From Paenibacillus polygoni (GTDB taxonomy: Bacteria > Bacillota > Bacilli > Paenibacillales > Paenibacillaceae): a stretch of 64,000 nucleotides of DNA. This document shows positions 1 through 8,829 of the stretch, one piece after another. Positions within the stretch are counted from its first letter, which is position 1; each line of letters starts with the position of its first letter. Position numbers and translations under genes: made by a program. The notes beneath the pieces were generated by a model. It did not search any database, was not told where the DNA came from, and worked only from the letters and a program-made list of their open reading frames with translations. The stretch is from assembly GCF_030263935.1 (NCBI RefSeq), contig NZ_CP127162.1, positions 2,365,501 to 2,429,500 of the forward strand, in the 5' to 3' direction.

Positions 1-20
1 TAATACAGAAACAAAATTTC

Positions 21-60
21 GAACCTGCCCAAAGCTTTGAAGCCGAAGGTAGGTTCATTT
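21..60 (+). terminator. Possible terminator of an upstream gene outside the window
   Basis: Arms GAACCTGCC (21-29) and GGTAGGTTC (48-56) pair with one mismatch and are followed by a short T-rich stretch. The U tract is weak, so this is only a candidate. The rest of the sequence up to 333 holds no gene I can support; a TAAAAT box at 278-283 with a poor -35 could drive the LacI gene. Confidence 0.3.
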
Positions 61-333
61 CTTGTCGTCATTTACATATGCAATCATACTCGATGTAAAC
101 CTTCATGAACTGGGAAAAATCAAGGTGAGGATAGAAAACTGGAAATACCAAACTGCCTAACAGGCATTGTTATTTGCCCCAAGATCATAATTACCGTCAT
201 CTCAAATGTACATCTTAATCTAGTGCTGTACGAACCTATACTTATACTGGAACATGTCCTTTCATGTGTAAGCATGTTAAAATAGAAAGGATAACGAGTA
301 CATAAGGCATGGAGAAAAGGCAGGGAGCAATCT

Positions 334-1317
334 ATGAAACCTAAACTTAATGATGTTGCAAAATTAGCTGGAGTTTCACCGACGACGGTTTCTCGGGTGC
401 TTAATAATCGGGGTTATATTAGTCAGGAGACGAAGGACCGAGTTCAGGAAGCGATGCAGCAACTGAATTATTTTCCTAATGACGTTGCCAGGTCGCTATT
501 TAGCAAACGAACGAATTTGATAGGTTTAATTATACCGACAACAAGTAACCCTTTCTTTGGGGAGCTGACTTTTCATATTGAAAATATCTGTGCGTCACTC
601 GGCTATAAACTGCTGATTTGTAACAGCTTAAATCAGCTGGATAAAGAAGAAGCTTATGTAGATATGCTGATGCGTAATCAAGTGGACGGTATTATCGTAG
701 GAACACATAACCGAGGTATTGTAAATTATGATCAGAAAAATATAGCGGTTGTTGCGATTGATCGCTTCTTATCGAATACCATTCCTGTTGTTGGATCAGA
801 TAACTATATGGGCGGAAAAATGGCTTCAGAGCTGCTAATTGATAAGGGATGCCAGCATATCTTGCACATTAATGGACCTGTGGAATTGGAAACACCGGCA
901 AGCTTACGAAGAAAAGCTTATGAAGATGTGATGGCGCAGCATGGCCGGGAAGCAATTACCTATGAAGTTCATGATCCTTTCAATCAACAAAACCATTATC
1001 AACCCATTCAGCGTTTGCTTGATGAGCACCCTGAGGTGGATGGGTTATTTGCAAGTAATGATTTGGTTGCTGCATCTTTTATTTCACAAGCCAAAAAACG
1101 GGGCAAACGTGTTCCTGAAGACATTCGAGTCATTGGATATGACGGTACAGATACGACACGAAACTTACTCCCTGAACTAACAACGATTCAGCAGCCTATT
1201 CAGGAGATTGGAAGAGCTGCAGTCGAGCTGCTTATCAAAGAAATTGATGGACAATTCAGTGACGTCCCACGAGAAACGTACCTGCCTGTGAAACTTATCG
1301 AAGCTAGTACGGTTTAG
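334..1317 (+). CDS. LacI-family repressor of the adjacent sucrose genes
   Basis: A 327-residue LacI/GalR regulator. The N-terminal helix-turn-helix (about residues 4-26, motif DVAKLAGVSPTTVSRVLNN) is complete and is followed by a periplasmic-binding-like effector domain running to the C-terminus. An AGGGAG Shine-Dalgarno precedes the ATG. It lies directly upstream of, and co-oriented with, a sugar symporter and a GH32 sucrase. A LacI-type palindrome overlaps the promoter of those genes. By family knowledge it would repress them until a sugar ligand binds. The ligand (sucrose or a product) is inferred from the neighbours, not from the protein itself. Length is normal for the family. Confidence 0.88.
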   Translation: MKPKLNDVAKLAGVSPTTVSRVLNNRGYISQETKDRVQEAMQQLNYFPNDVARSLFSKRTNLIGLIIPTTSNPFFGELTFHIENICASLGYKLLICNSLNQLDKEEAYVDMLMRNQVDGIIVGTHNRGIVNYDQKNIAVVAIDRFLSNTIPVVGSDNYMGGKMASELLIDKGCQHILHINGPVELETPASLRRKAYEDVMAQHGREAITYEVHDPFNQQNHYQPIQRLLDEHPEVDGLFASNDLVAASFISQAKKRGKRVPEDIRVIGYDGTDTTRNLLPELTTIQQPIQEIGRAAVELLIKEIDGQFSDVPRETYLPVKLIEASTV

Positions 1318-1414
1318 AACGAAGGAGAAGCATAACAGGAGTAAGTTGTTAAAAGAACTTATATCATTAGTGAAATAAAGATAAAAGGAGAACACTCCTT
1401 TTTCTTTTTAAATA

Positions 1415-1436
1415 ATATGTCAATCGGTTGACATAT
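1415..1436. promoter_or_regulatory. LacI-type operator upstream of the sucrose permease
   Basis: A 22-bp inverted repeat with arms ATATGTCAA and TTGACATAT around a CG-centred core (20 of 22 positions symmetric). It overlaps the -35 box of the permease promoter, so bound repressor would block RNA polymerase. The second half (GTTGACATAT) is repeated once more at 1444-1453. Confidence 0.7.
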
Positions 1437-1456
1437 GAAAGCGGTTGACATATAAT
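1428..1456 (+). promoter_or_regulatory. Consensus sigma-A promoter of the sucrose permease-sucrase operon
   Basis: TTGACA at 1428-1433, a 17-bp spacer and TATAAT at 1451-1456 form a perfect consensus promoter. A promoter this strong fits a gene set held off by a repressor, and the operator at 1415-1436 overlaps its -35 box. Confidence 0.85.
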
Positions 1457-1460
1457 CGAT

Positions 1461-1475
1461 TTGTAAGCGTTAACG
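1461..1475 (+). promoter_or_regulatory. Probable CcpA cre site at the transcription start
   Basis: TTGTAAGCGTTAACG matches the cre consensus WTGNAANCGNWNNCW at every position but the last. It lies just after the -10 box, at the expected start of transcription, where CcpA binding represses. This would give glucose repression of sucrose use on top of the LacI-type control. Confidence 0.65.
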
Positions 1476-1517
1476 TGTTTACATCACATTATTGGTCAAC
1501 TTAGAGGAGCGTTCGAT

Positions 1518-2768
1518 ATGAGACATTCAAAGAGCATGTACTGGAAACTAAGCGCCTATTTCTTCTTTTTCTTCTTTACATGGTCAGCCAGTTATTCATT
1601 GTTTTCGATTTGGCTCGGGCAAGAAATCAATCTGAATGGTGCTGAAACAGGTATTATCTTTACTGTAAACGCTGTCTTTGCATTATGTATGCAACCGCTT
1701 TATGGATTTATCTCTGATAAAATTGGACTTAAGAAACATATTTTATTTTTAATTAGCGGTTTGCTCTTAATTGTGGGTCCATTCTATATTTTTGTATACG
1801 GACCATTGCTTCAGTACAATGTATTTCTTGGCGCCATTGTAGGTGGATTATACTTAGGTGTTGCTTTCTTGGCGGGGATCGGTGCTATCGAATCTTATGT
1901 GGAGAAAGTCAGCCGTAAATATGACTTTGAATACGGCAAATCTCGTATGTGGGGCTCGCTAGGTTGGGCAGCAGCAACCTTCTTTGCTGGACAGTTCTTT
2001 AATATCAACCCAAACATTAACTTCTGGATTGCATCGGTATCAGCTGTCATTCTATTCTTCATCATGATGTCAATTAAAGTGGAGATAACAGAATCCGACA
2101 TAGAACAGGCTGAATCTATTAACTTTAGGCAAGTTGGTAAATTGTTTACAGATAAGCATTTTTGGTTCTTTATTGTATATGTCCTTGGTGTAACGTGTAT
2201 TTACAATGTGTATGATCAGCAGTTTCCGATTTTCTTTTCATCGGCATTCGCTAGCGTTGCATTAGGCAATCAGGTGTACGGTTACTTAAATTCCTTCCAA
2301 GTGTTCTTGGAAGCAGGAATGATGTTCTTAGCTCCGTTTGTTGTTAATAAAATTGGTGCTAAAAAGGGCCTGATATTGGCAGGGTTTTTAATGTCATTCC
2401 GTATTATGGGCTCCGGGTTAGTTGTTGGACCTTATGGCATCTCAGCTATGAAATTGATTCACGCACTCGAACTGCCTATCATGCTGATCTCTGTATTTAA
2501 GTATTTGGCTGCTAATTTTGACACGCGTTTGTCATCCATCTTATATCTGGTAGGGTATCAGTTTACGAGTCAGGTAGGAGCTTCGATCCTTTCACCCATT
2601 GCCGGTGTGCTTTATGACATTAGAGGGTTTGCGAACACCTACTTGTTTATGGGTATAGTCGTACTTGCCTTTACAACAATCTCAATCTTCACCTTAAAGA
2701 GAGATCCCAAAAAGCCTGATCATCTGGAACCACAAACTCAAACTAATTCAAATATGGAAATAGCGTAG
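1518..2768 (+). CDS. Oligosaccharide:H+ symporter (MFS, LacY/CscB-like), probable sucrose permease
   Basis: A 416-residue MFS protein of about 12 hydrophobic segments, resembling the oligosaccharide:H+ symporter subfamily (LacY, RafB, CscB). The loop GFISDKIGLKKH (about residues 63-74) is the typical MFS loop 2-3 motif. It starts 67 bp after a consensus promoter, behind an AGAGGAGCG ribosome site, and its stop lies 12 bp before the sucrase. Because symport delivers unphosphorylated sugar, the downstream GH32 enzyme is more likely a sucrose hydrolase than a sucrose-6-phosphate hydrolase. Substrate is inferred from that neighbour. Confidence 0.82.
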   Translation: MRHSKSMYWKLSAYFFFFFFTWSASYSLFSIWLGQEINLNGAETGIIFTVNAVFALCMQPLYGFISDKIGLKKHILFLISGLLLIVGPFYIFVYGPLLQYNVFLGAIVGGLYLGVAFLAGIGAIESYVEKVSRKYDFEYGKSRMWGSLGWAAATFFAGQFFNINPNINFWIASVSAVILFFIMMSIKVEITESDIEQAESINFRQVGKLFTDKHFWFFIVYVLGVTCIYNVYDQQFPIFFSSAFASVALGNQVYGYLNSFQVFLEAGMMFLAPFVVNKIGAKKGLILAGFLMSFRIMGSGLVVGPYGISAMKLIHALELPIMLISVFKYLAANFDTRLSSILYLVGYQFTSQVGASILSPIAGVLYDIRGFANTYLFMGIVVLAFTTISIFTLKRDPKKPDHLEPQTQTNSNMEIA

Positions 2769-2780
2769 GAGGATGACTTT

Positions 2781-4262
2781 ATGAACACATATCAGAACAA
2801 TACGAAGCAAGCGGATAATGCTTTGAAAAAGGCAGAAGCGAAAATGAACAAACGTTACCGTTTAGGGTATCATATTACGGCACCAGCAAACTGGATTAAT
2901 GATCCAAACGGACTGATTCAATATAAAGGTGAATATCACGCTTTTTATCAGCATCATCCTTATGATGAGAACTGGGGACCCATGCACTGGGGTCACGTTA
3001 AAAGTAAGGACCTTGTACACTGGGAGCATTGCCCGATTGCATTAGCGCCGGGAGATGCATGTGACCTTGATGGCTGCTTCTCCGGAAGCGCTGTAGATAA
3101 TAACGGCGAACTGACACTCATCTACACAGGACATCACTATATTGATGAACCCAATAATATCTTCTTCCAGAACCAAAATGTGGCCGTTAGCACGGATGGT
3201 ATTCATTTTACAAAAATAGAACAGAATCCTGTAATCGCTGAGCCTCCGGCTGACAGCTCCCAGCATTTCCGCGATCCAAAGGTATGGAAACATGAGGATA
3301 CCTGGTACATGATCCTAGGGAATAGCACAAAAGAAGAACAGCCGCGTGTTATTCTTTATACTTCGCCTGATCTTAGAAAGTGGACGTATCACGGTGTGCT
3401 TCTGCAAGGAGACAAGGATATGGGCTTTATGTGGGAGTGCCCAGACTTCTTTGAACTAGACGGCAAACATGTATTTATGTTCTCCCCGCAAGGTATTGAT
3501 GCTGAGGGAGATAAGTACAATAACTTATTCCAGACGGGGTACTATGTCGGCGAGTATGATTATGACACGAATGAATATAAACATGGCGAGTTTATAGAGC
3601 TTGATAACGGTCATGACTTTTATGCAGTACAAACCTTCCTTGATGATCAAGGTCGCCGTATTGCGATCGGTTGGATGGATATGTGGGAATCCGAGATGCC
3701 GACTAAAGCAGATGGTTGGTGCGGTGCGCTGACGATTCCACGTGTACTTACACTCGGTGAGAATAACAAGGTTCTCATGAACCCTGTTGATGAAATGAAG
3801 CTGCTTCGTCAAAGTGAACATGTTGTACTCCAAGATCAAGTTATTTCTGTGAGCTCATTGACGGAAGTTGAAGCCGATCTGCTAGAAGTGAAGGTTGTGT
3901 TCGACTTGACGAAAACAAGTGCGGATCTCGTAGGCTTGAAGCTTCGTGGTACTGATCATGAGGAAACAGTGATCACTTATTCAATCCCGGATCAGAAGCT
4001 TATGCTTGATTGTTCCAAATCAGGTAAGAAAACAGATGGCGTTCGCCGTACAGCTTTAAGTGCTGAGGGTCAGCTGACATTGCATGTATATGTGGATCGC
4101 TCATCGATTGAATTGTTTGCGAATGAAGGACAAGCTACGATGACAAGCCGCATCTATCCGAGTGAGAAGCTATTAGGCATTGAACTCGTAACTGAAGGCG
4201 GAGAGGCTAAGGTAAATGGATTAACCTATTGGAATTTGAAAGATATCTGGCAAGCTGAATAA
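2781..4262 (+). CDS. GH32 sucrose hydrolase / beta-fructofuranosidase
   Basis: A 493-residue cytoplasmic GH32 enzyme with no signal peptide. The nucleophile motif WINDPNG lies near residue 39, the FRDP motif (HFRDPKVW) near residue 161, and the acid/base motif WECPD near residue 217; all three carboxylates are present. The C-terminal beta-sandwich ends with the usual DRSSIELFANEG motif. An AGGAGGATG ribosome site lies 12 bp after the permease stop, so both genes share one transcript that ends at a hairpin at 4272-4321. It splits sucrose to glucose and fructose; related fructosides are possible substrates. Confidence 0.9.
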   Translation: MNTYQNNTKQADNALKKAEAKMNKRYRLGYHITAPANWINDPNGLIQYKGEYHAFYQHHPYDENWGPMHWGHVKSKDLVHWEHCPIALAPGDACDLDGCFSGSAVDNNGELTLIYTGHHYIDEPNNIFFQNQNVAVSTDGIHFTKIEQNPVIAEPPADSSQHFRDPKVWKHEDTWYMILGNSTKEEQPRVILYTSPDLRKWTYHGVLLQGDKDMGFMWECPDFFELDGKHVFMFSPQGIDAEGDKYNNLFQTGYYVGEYDYDTNEYKHGEFIELDNGHDFYAVQTFLDDQGRRIAIGWMDMWESEMPTKADGWCGALTIPRVLTLGENNKVLMNPVDEMKLLRQSEHVVLQDQVISVSSLTEVEADLLEVKVVFDLTKTSADLVGLKLRGTDHEETVITYSIPDQKLMLDCSKSGKKTDGVRRTALSAEGQLTLHVYVDRSSIELFANEGQATMTSRIYPSEKLLGIELVTEGGEAKVNGLTYWNLKDIWQAE

Positions 4263-4271
4263 CGATGAAAC

Positions 4272-4324
4272 AAAAGACTGCTTTTCTGAGCCATTACAGT
4301 GACTCGAAAGCAGTCTTTTTTGTT
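4272..4324 (+). terminator. Terminator of the sucrose operon
   Basis: Arms AAAGACTGCTTT and AAAGCAGTCTTT are followed by a run of T. This is a strong factor-independent terminator right after the sucrase. Confidence 0.85.
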
Positions 4325-4482
4325 TAGCGATGTAGTTATCAGCATATTCTTTTATAGAGCTAAACCATAAATAAAAACCTAAAATGGAGAATCTTAAAAC
4401 TTTTATCGAGTGAACACGTTTAAAGCTATATTAGGATAAATAATGCTAGAGGAATTTAAAATGGACAGGAAGTAGTGATCAA

Positions 4483-5196
4483 ATGAAATCTTATGCCATT
4501 ATTACAGACATCCATGGAAATGCCTCTGCTTTAGCAGCGGTTCTTGAAGATATAAAACAACGAAAAGCGGATCATATTTTTTGCCTAGGAGATATGGTAG
4601 GAATAGGACCGGACAGTAATGAAGTGATGTCAATGTTATTAGAAACTCAAAACGTCTCGTATGTTCTAGGGAATCATGAACTAGCTGTGGCGGCAGCCTT
4701 TAGAGGCGAAGATCCACCTCTCGGGCATCATAATGAAAGAGCACATCATCAATGGTTGGCTGATCGAATAGATAAGCACTATATTGAATTTATAACCGAT
4801 CTTCCTAAGAAGATAATATATGAGGTTTTAGGGTATACGTTTTATTTTGCTCATTATCATTTAGATATGACAGACCATTACCTTACAATTGAGAAAAATC
4901 CATCAATAGAACAACTGGATTCTTTTTATTCAAGTTCTGATTATGACCTCGTTTGTTTTGGACATCATCATGTTATTCACCATTTAACGTCAGATCGGAG
5001 AGTATATTTTAATCCTGGCTCTTTAGGTTGTAATCATAAACCTATTGCAAGATATGGTTTTGTAGAAGTAAGTGAATCAGGCATAAATGTGGAGAGCATT
5101 CAAATTCCATATGATAATACTGATTTTTTGAATTCATACGAAAGACGTAAAGTTCCAGACAGAGAATTTATACTGAAGATATTTCATGGAGTTTAA
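4483..5196 (+). CDS. Calcineurin-like metallophosphoesterase
   Basis: A 237-residue single-domain phosphoesterase. The metal-binding motifs are in order: DIHGN near residue 9, GDMVGIGP near residue 37, GNHE near residue 63, and FGHHH near residue 160, followed by NPGSLG. This order is typical of the YfcE/protein-phosphatase-like subgroup. The natural substrate (phosphodiester, phosphoprotein or nucleotide) cannot be read from sequence. It appears monocistronic, with no clear partner. Confidence 0.82.
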   Translation: MKSYAIITDIHGNASALAAVLEDIKQRKADHIFCLGDMVGIGPDSNEVMSMLLETQNVSYVLGNHELAVAAAFRGEDPPLGHHNERAHHQWLADRIDKHYIEFITDLPKKIIYEVLGYTFYFAHYHLDMTDHYLTIEKNPSIEQLDSFYSSSDYDLVCFGHHHVIHHLTSDRRVYFNPGSLGCNHKPIARYGFVEVSESGINVESIQIPYDNTDFLNSYERRKVPDREFILKIFHGV

Positions 5197-5219
5197 ATAT
5201 AGTGAATCCCATTTTTTGA

Positions 5220-5277
5220 ACAAAGAACTAATGATGAATTAGAAGTAAATGAGCGCGAAAGTGTAGATATAAATTGA
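5220..5277 (+). other. Short possible coding remnant between genes
   Basis: An open frame here reads like a hydrophilic protein C-terminus (contains EQRTNDELEVNERESVDIN then TGA) but has no start or ribosome site and an upstream in-frame stop. It may be the tail of a lost gene. Nothing else is seen between 5197 and 5369. Confidence 0.2.
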
Positions 5278-5369
5278 GGAGAAAAAGACCTCACGAAACA
5301 CCTAACGAGTAATCTCCATCCATCTTGTGTTTAAGTTAAGGATTATCCGGATTACAAGGAGGCGGGGTT

Positions 5370-5798
5370 CTGTATAACCTAAAACGACTACTGCTCGTTG
5401 TCATGGTATTCATTGTGACTTCATTTAACACAGGAGAGGCATTCGCCGAAAGCTATCCTCGTGCAATCGCTCTAAATAACTCTGTGTACCTAGTTTCTGA
5501 TGTAAAGATAGATATAAACAATATTGGCAAGGAGATTGGGAAGATTGAGCGCCAAAGAGCTCCCATGCCAAAGAAAAACGGTGAATCAAATGATTTACCC
5601 GTGGGAAGTCTGATTTTTGAAATTAAGGATATCAATACTCAAGATGCGGTAGCAGTTAAGATGGATAATAAGTTTTACTTCGCATCTCAAAAAAGTTCAA
5701 TACAGAGTGCCAGCGGAAAGACGTTACTACCAGTTTCAATTATTAGTCTTACGGTTCTTATAGTCATCATGTTTAGGATCAGAAGCAGAAAGCATTAA
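5370..5798 (+). CDS. Small exported, C-terminally membrane-anchored protein (probable CTG start)
   Basis: The first ATG (5403) falls in the middle of a hydrophobic stretch and has no ribosome site. The strong AAGGAGGCGGGG at 5357-5367 instead points to the in-frame CTG at 5370. That start adds YNLKRLLLVV and gives a classic signal peptide: basic N-region, hydrophobic core, and an AFA cleavage motif before ESYPRA. The C-terminus has a transmembrane segment (LLPVSIISLTVLIVIMF) followed by basic residues (RIRSRKH), like a stop-transfer anchor. I do not recognise the roughly 80-residue extracellular domain. The adjacent lipoprotein gene could be its partner. Confidence 0.6.
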   Translation: MYNLKRLLLVVMVFIVTSFNTGEAFAESYPRAIALNNSVYLVSDVKIDINNIGKEIGKIERQRAPMPKKNGESNDLPVGSLIFEIKDINTQDAVAVKMDNKFYFASQKSSIQSASGKTLLPVSIISLTVLIVIMFRIRSRKH

Positions 5799-5843
5799 TT
5801 CGATGTTGTAAAAATAATACGGCTCATAAGAGAGGGTTATCCT

Positions 5844-6227
5844 ATGAAACGAAAAATACTCATTAGTATAACGACCGTTCTATATTTATCCATTCTCATT
5901 GCATGTCAATCTAATCAAAATGCCGAGCCAAATGATATAGGTAACCAAATAGAGAGAAACTTGGTGTCCATCATGGATAACAACAGTGCACTTGTATCAA
6001 GTAACCCTGCCGCCTATATTCAGGACAATCAAAATTTATATGACGAGATATTAGCATCCGGAGATAAGGGTTTGGAATTTTTACTTAACGAGCTCAAGAA
6101 TAGTAAGGAAGATGGATTAAAGGAATGGATCATGGCAAAAGCATGTCAAGACATATTAAAGGATGAAAACCAGGTCGGAGGCTGGAGTACAGGGAAAGAA
6201 TGGCTTACCAAATACGAAAGTCTATGA
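5844..6227 (+). CDS. Small putative lipoprotein of unknown function
   Basis: A 127-residue protein with a lipoprotein signal peptide: basic MKRK, hydrophobic core, and lipobox LIAC with the modified Cys near residue 21. The mature part is hydrophilic and mostly helical-looking, with no domain I recognise. It starts 46 bp after the membrane-anchored protein, behind GAGAGGG, so co-transcription is likely. A perfect 11-bp hairpin follows at 6296-6332. Confidence 0.65.
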   Translation: MKRKILISITTVLYLSILIACQSNQNAEPNDIGNQIERNLVSIMDNNSALVSSNPAAYIQDNQNLYDEILASGDKGLEFLLNELKNSKEDGLKEWIMAKACQDILKDENQVGGWSTGKEWLTKYESL

Positions 6228-6646
6228 CCAAGCAAGGATATCGATAACGTAAGCGTATTCATTCCCTATATAGGCTGAAGGAAAAGCAGAATGAAAGAGG
6301 CAGTATGGAGCTTATAGTTCTATACTGCCTCTTAATGTTGCGCTCAACAAAAATTTAAGAAAGTGGAATGGCAGGAATGAACCATAAAGTTATCGTCCTC
6401 CTATCGTTCGTCCCCATTCGAAGAAACAATCATCTATTACAATGGAAGCTCGCTTGAAAGGCTATCGCCTTTTAGTAGAAAACTGTATAATATTGGAATA
6501 ACAAAGCCGAGCTATCATCGAGATGAGAATTCATAGGAACATAAACATCGGATAACAACAGTTTGAGCATAGGTTAAGTTTTCTGAAAATACAAACTAAA
6601 GATAGAAATCACGAAAACTATTATACCAATACTTGGAGGTCATTTT
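6228..6646. other. Intergenic region with one hairpin, otherwise nothing recognised
   Basis: Apart from the hairpin at 6296-6332, this 419-bp stretch holds no gene I can support. A short frame near 6376-6445 looks faintly coding but lacks a ribosome site and is broken by stops. A TATAAT at 6486-6491 has no acceptable -35 box. Confidence 0.5.
6296..6336 (+). terminator. Hairpin after the lipoprotein gene
   Basis: Perfect 11-bp arms AGAGGCAGTAT and ATACTGCCTCT with a 15-nt loop. Only a weak T run follows, so it may be a terminator or just an RNA 3' end stabiliser. Confidence 0.5.
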
Positions 6647-7204
6647 ATGAAGGAATTAGCTAAAGAAATTTATGAAGTATCGCATGTAACGGGAGAATTT
6701 CTATTAAGATCAGGGAAAGTTTCAAATGAATATTTTGATAAGTATTTATTCGAAGCAAAACCTGAGTTGTTATCCAAAATTGCTTCAGAGCTGGAAAAAT
6801 TGATACCCCAAGGCACTGAAGTGCTTGCAGGCCTAGAACTGGGCGGTGTACCGGTAGCGACGGCACTTTCCTTGAAATCAGGTATCCCCGCAGCATTTGT
6901 AAGAAAAAAGGCTAAAGCATATGGTACTTGTAAATTAGCTGAAGGTATGGATGTGAAGGGAAAGCGAATTTGTATTGTTGAAGATGTGGTAACAACAGGC
7001 GGTCAAGTAATATTAAGTGCTAAGGACTTAAGAGAAGCCGGAACCATTGTAACAGATGTTGTGATTGTAATAGAAAGAGACATAGAAGGCAGAAAGAGAC
7101 TAGAAGCAGAAGGACTTACATTACATTCATTATTTAAGATGGAAGAATTAGTGGAGGCAGCTCAAGACGCAAGTGACTTGAATTTGATAAAGGGGAAGGC
7201 ATGA
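6647..7204 (+). CDS. pyrE: Orotate phosphoribosyltransferase
   Basis: A 185-residue type I phosphoribosyltransferase that converts orotate and PRPP to OMP in pyrimidine synthesis. The PRPP-binding motif CIVEDVVTTGGQ lies at about residues 106-117, and the KK segment of FVRKKAKAYGTCK fits the flexible catalytic loop of PyrE. The ATG follows TTGGAGGTC. The gene is not in a pyr operon here; it overlaps an acetyltransferase by 4 bp (ATGA). It may therefore be a second copy or a relocated one. PyrE is the best family fit, but another PRTase substrate is possible. Confidence 0.8.
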   Translation: MKELAKEIYEVSHVTGEFLLRSGKVSNEYFDKYLFEAKPELLSKIASELEKLIPQGTEVLAGLELGGVPVATALSLKSGIPAAFVRKKAKAYGTCKLAEGMDVKGKRICIVEDVVTTGGQVILSAKDLREAGTIVTDVVIVIERDIEGRKRLEAEGLTLHSLFKMEELVEAAQDASDLNLIKGKA

Positions 7205-7689
7205 AGTACGTCTACAGAAGTCTAGAAGAGAAAGACTTGAGCGCAATCTCTACATTTCCACAATCAGAAGAAGAATTGAAGTATATAAGTCCTGCATTTA
7301 TTTACCCTTTAACACCCAATCAAATAGTAGATTTATTGAAGGATCGGTTAGAACCTACTGTAATCATAGAGCAAGCAACGGAAGAGGTGATTGCTTACGC
7401 GAATATATATGGATATGACTTAGCAAAAAGTATCTGTTGGCTCGGTAATGTAATTGTCTCCCCTAAGTATAGGGGCCACGGTGCATCCGCATATCTACTT
7501 AATGTCATGTTTGAAAAAGCTAAACATCATTTAGCAGTGAAAACAATGCGATTAGCTTGTCATAATACAAATTCAAGAGGGTTAGCATTTTATTCGAAGC
7601 ATGGATTCAAACCTTATGATTTAAAGATCGTCAATATAGACGATAAGAGAATAATCTCGATCCATATGAGCAGGGAACTTACTAAATAA
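7201..7689 (+). CDS. GNAT-family N-acetyltransferase
   Basis: A 162-residue acetyltransferase. The acetyl-CoA-binding motif A is visible as VIVSPKYRGHGASAYLL (about residues 89-105), and FYSKHGF near residue 136 is the usual C-terminal strand-helix feature. Its start overlaps the end of pyrE by 4 bp, so translation is coupled. The substrate is unknown. Confidence 0.78.
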   Translation: MKYVYRSLEEKDLSAISTFPQSEEELKYISPAFIYPLTPNQIVDLLKDRLEPTVIIEQATEEVIAYANIYGYDLAKSICWLGNVIVSPKYRGHGASAYLLNVMFEKAKHHLAVKTMRLACHNTNSRGLAFYSKHGFKPYDLKIVNIDDKRIISIHMSRELTK

Positions 7690-7705
7690 TGAATCCTAGT
7701 AAAGG

Positions 7706-8278
7706 GTGATTCCGATAGAAGCAATACAGATAAAACCGATACATAAACACACGGATAAAGAACAAAAGAATCTTGGGGAATTTGGATATGTTACAGATTC
7801 TAAATATAGAGTAAGCAAAACGGAAACGAAAGAAAGAACGGTAATCGAAATTGAATTAGCTGAACTTGAAAGCAGGATTTATAAATCCTATACAAATAGT
7901 GAAGAAGATTATGAGCGTTATAGCAAGATCGCTTCAACAGGATTTTCCTTAGGGGCATACATAGGAAGTGATTTGGTCGGGGTAGTGATCGCTGAAGAGA
8001 TGCAATGGAATAATACATTATTGATTTGGCACTACCAAGTCGCAGAAGACTGGAGAAGGAAGTCTATAGGAAAGCAGCTAATGAATGAATTAAAGTGTCT
8101 TGCTGAGTCAAACGGAATTAGAGCAATCAATTTGGAAACGCAGAATACGAATATGAATGCTATATGCTTTTATAGAAAATGCGGATTTGAAATAGAGGGG
8201 GTTGATTTGTCTTATTATACAAACAGTGATGCTTTTGATGGAGAAGTCGCGATATTCATGAAGAGAAAGTTAGGATGA
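7706..8278 (+). CDS. GNAT acetyltransferase resembling streptothricin acetyltransferases
   Basis: A 190-residue protein with a GTG start 16 bp after the previous gene and only a weak ribosome site. The CoA loop is VAEDWRRKSIGKQLM; here the usual RG(K/R)G reads RRKSIG, so the first Gly of the loop is missing. The LETQNTNMNAICFYRKCGF stretch and the following GVD..YY resemble the Sat/SatA subgroup, which acetylates streptothricin. Antibiotic resistance is only suggested by this resemblance. It ends the pyrE-GNAT-GNAT cluster. Confidence 0.65.
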   Translation: MIPIEAIQIKPIHKHTDKEQKNLGEFGYVTDSKYRVSKTETKERTVIEIELAELESRIYKSYTNSEEDYERYSKIASTGFSLGAYIGSDLVGVVIAEEMQWNNTLLIWHYQVAEDWRRKSIGKQLMNELKCLAESNGIRAINLETQNTNMNAICFYRKCGFEIEGVDLSYYTNSDAFDGEVAIFMKRKLG

Positions 8279-8301
8279 ACCTTAGGAAAATATCACCTTA
8301 A

Positions 8302-8712
8302 AATAGTAGCATTTTAGAGTATGGATTACTCAATTTACTTACCAATCCTGAATTTTATCGATGGGCTATCGTGTTTGAAAATGAAGTGATTGGATCAGTC
8401 CATTTTCCTGAGTTATCTAATAAACATTCGAAGTGTGAGATTGGCTATTATATCGGATCAAAGTGGTGGGGGAAAGGATTTACTAGTGAAGCTACGAAAG
8501 AAATTGCAAGGTACGCTTTCGAAGATATAAACGCTCATAAGCTAAAAGCATGGCACCATTCAGATAATATCGCTTCAGGTCTTGTTCTGCAAAAACTCGG
8601 AATGATTATAGAAGGGGAATGTAAACAGGAGATGATCCTTAAAGACGGCACGTATAGTGATATTAAAGAATATGGACTGTTAAAAGATACTTGGGATCAT
8701 CTTCATCGATAA
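8302..8712 (+). pseudogene. 5'-truncated RimJ/RimL-type GNAT acetyltransferase
   Basis: The open frame begins after a stop at 8299 and reads LLTNPEFYRWAIVFENEVIG before the CoA-binding motif GSKWWGKGFTSEATKEI. That opening corresponds to the middle of a RimJ-like protein, so roughly the first 50 residues (first strand and helices) are absent. The only starts are a GTG at 8371 or upstream codons with no ribosome site. The C-terminal half (LGMIIEGECKQEMILKDGTYSD) is intact. This is best read as a deletion remnant. Confidence 0.6.
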
Positions 8713-8829
8713 CAATCACTAGGTTTTATTAGATAATCTTTAGAGTTGTGGGCGGGTTGTAATCCCAATTTCTCCTCTAACAACTTATCTTCGCTTACGA
8801 GTTTGCTTCATATTCTGGGGGGACTACTG

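Noticed and set aside
6376..6445. Short frame between the lipoprotein and pyrE
   Set aside because: No ribosome site, no recognisable family and early stops.
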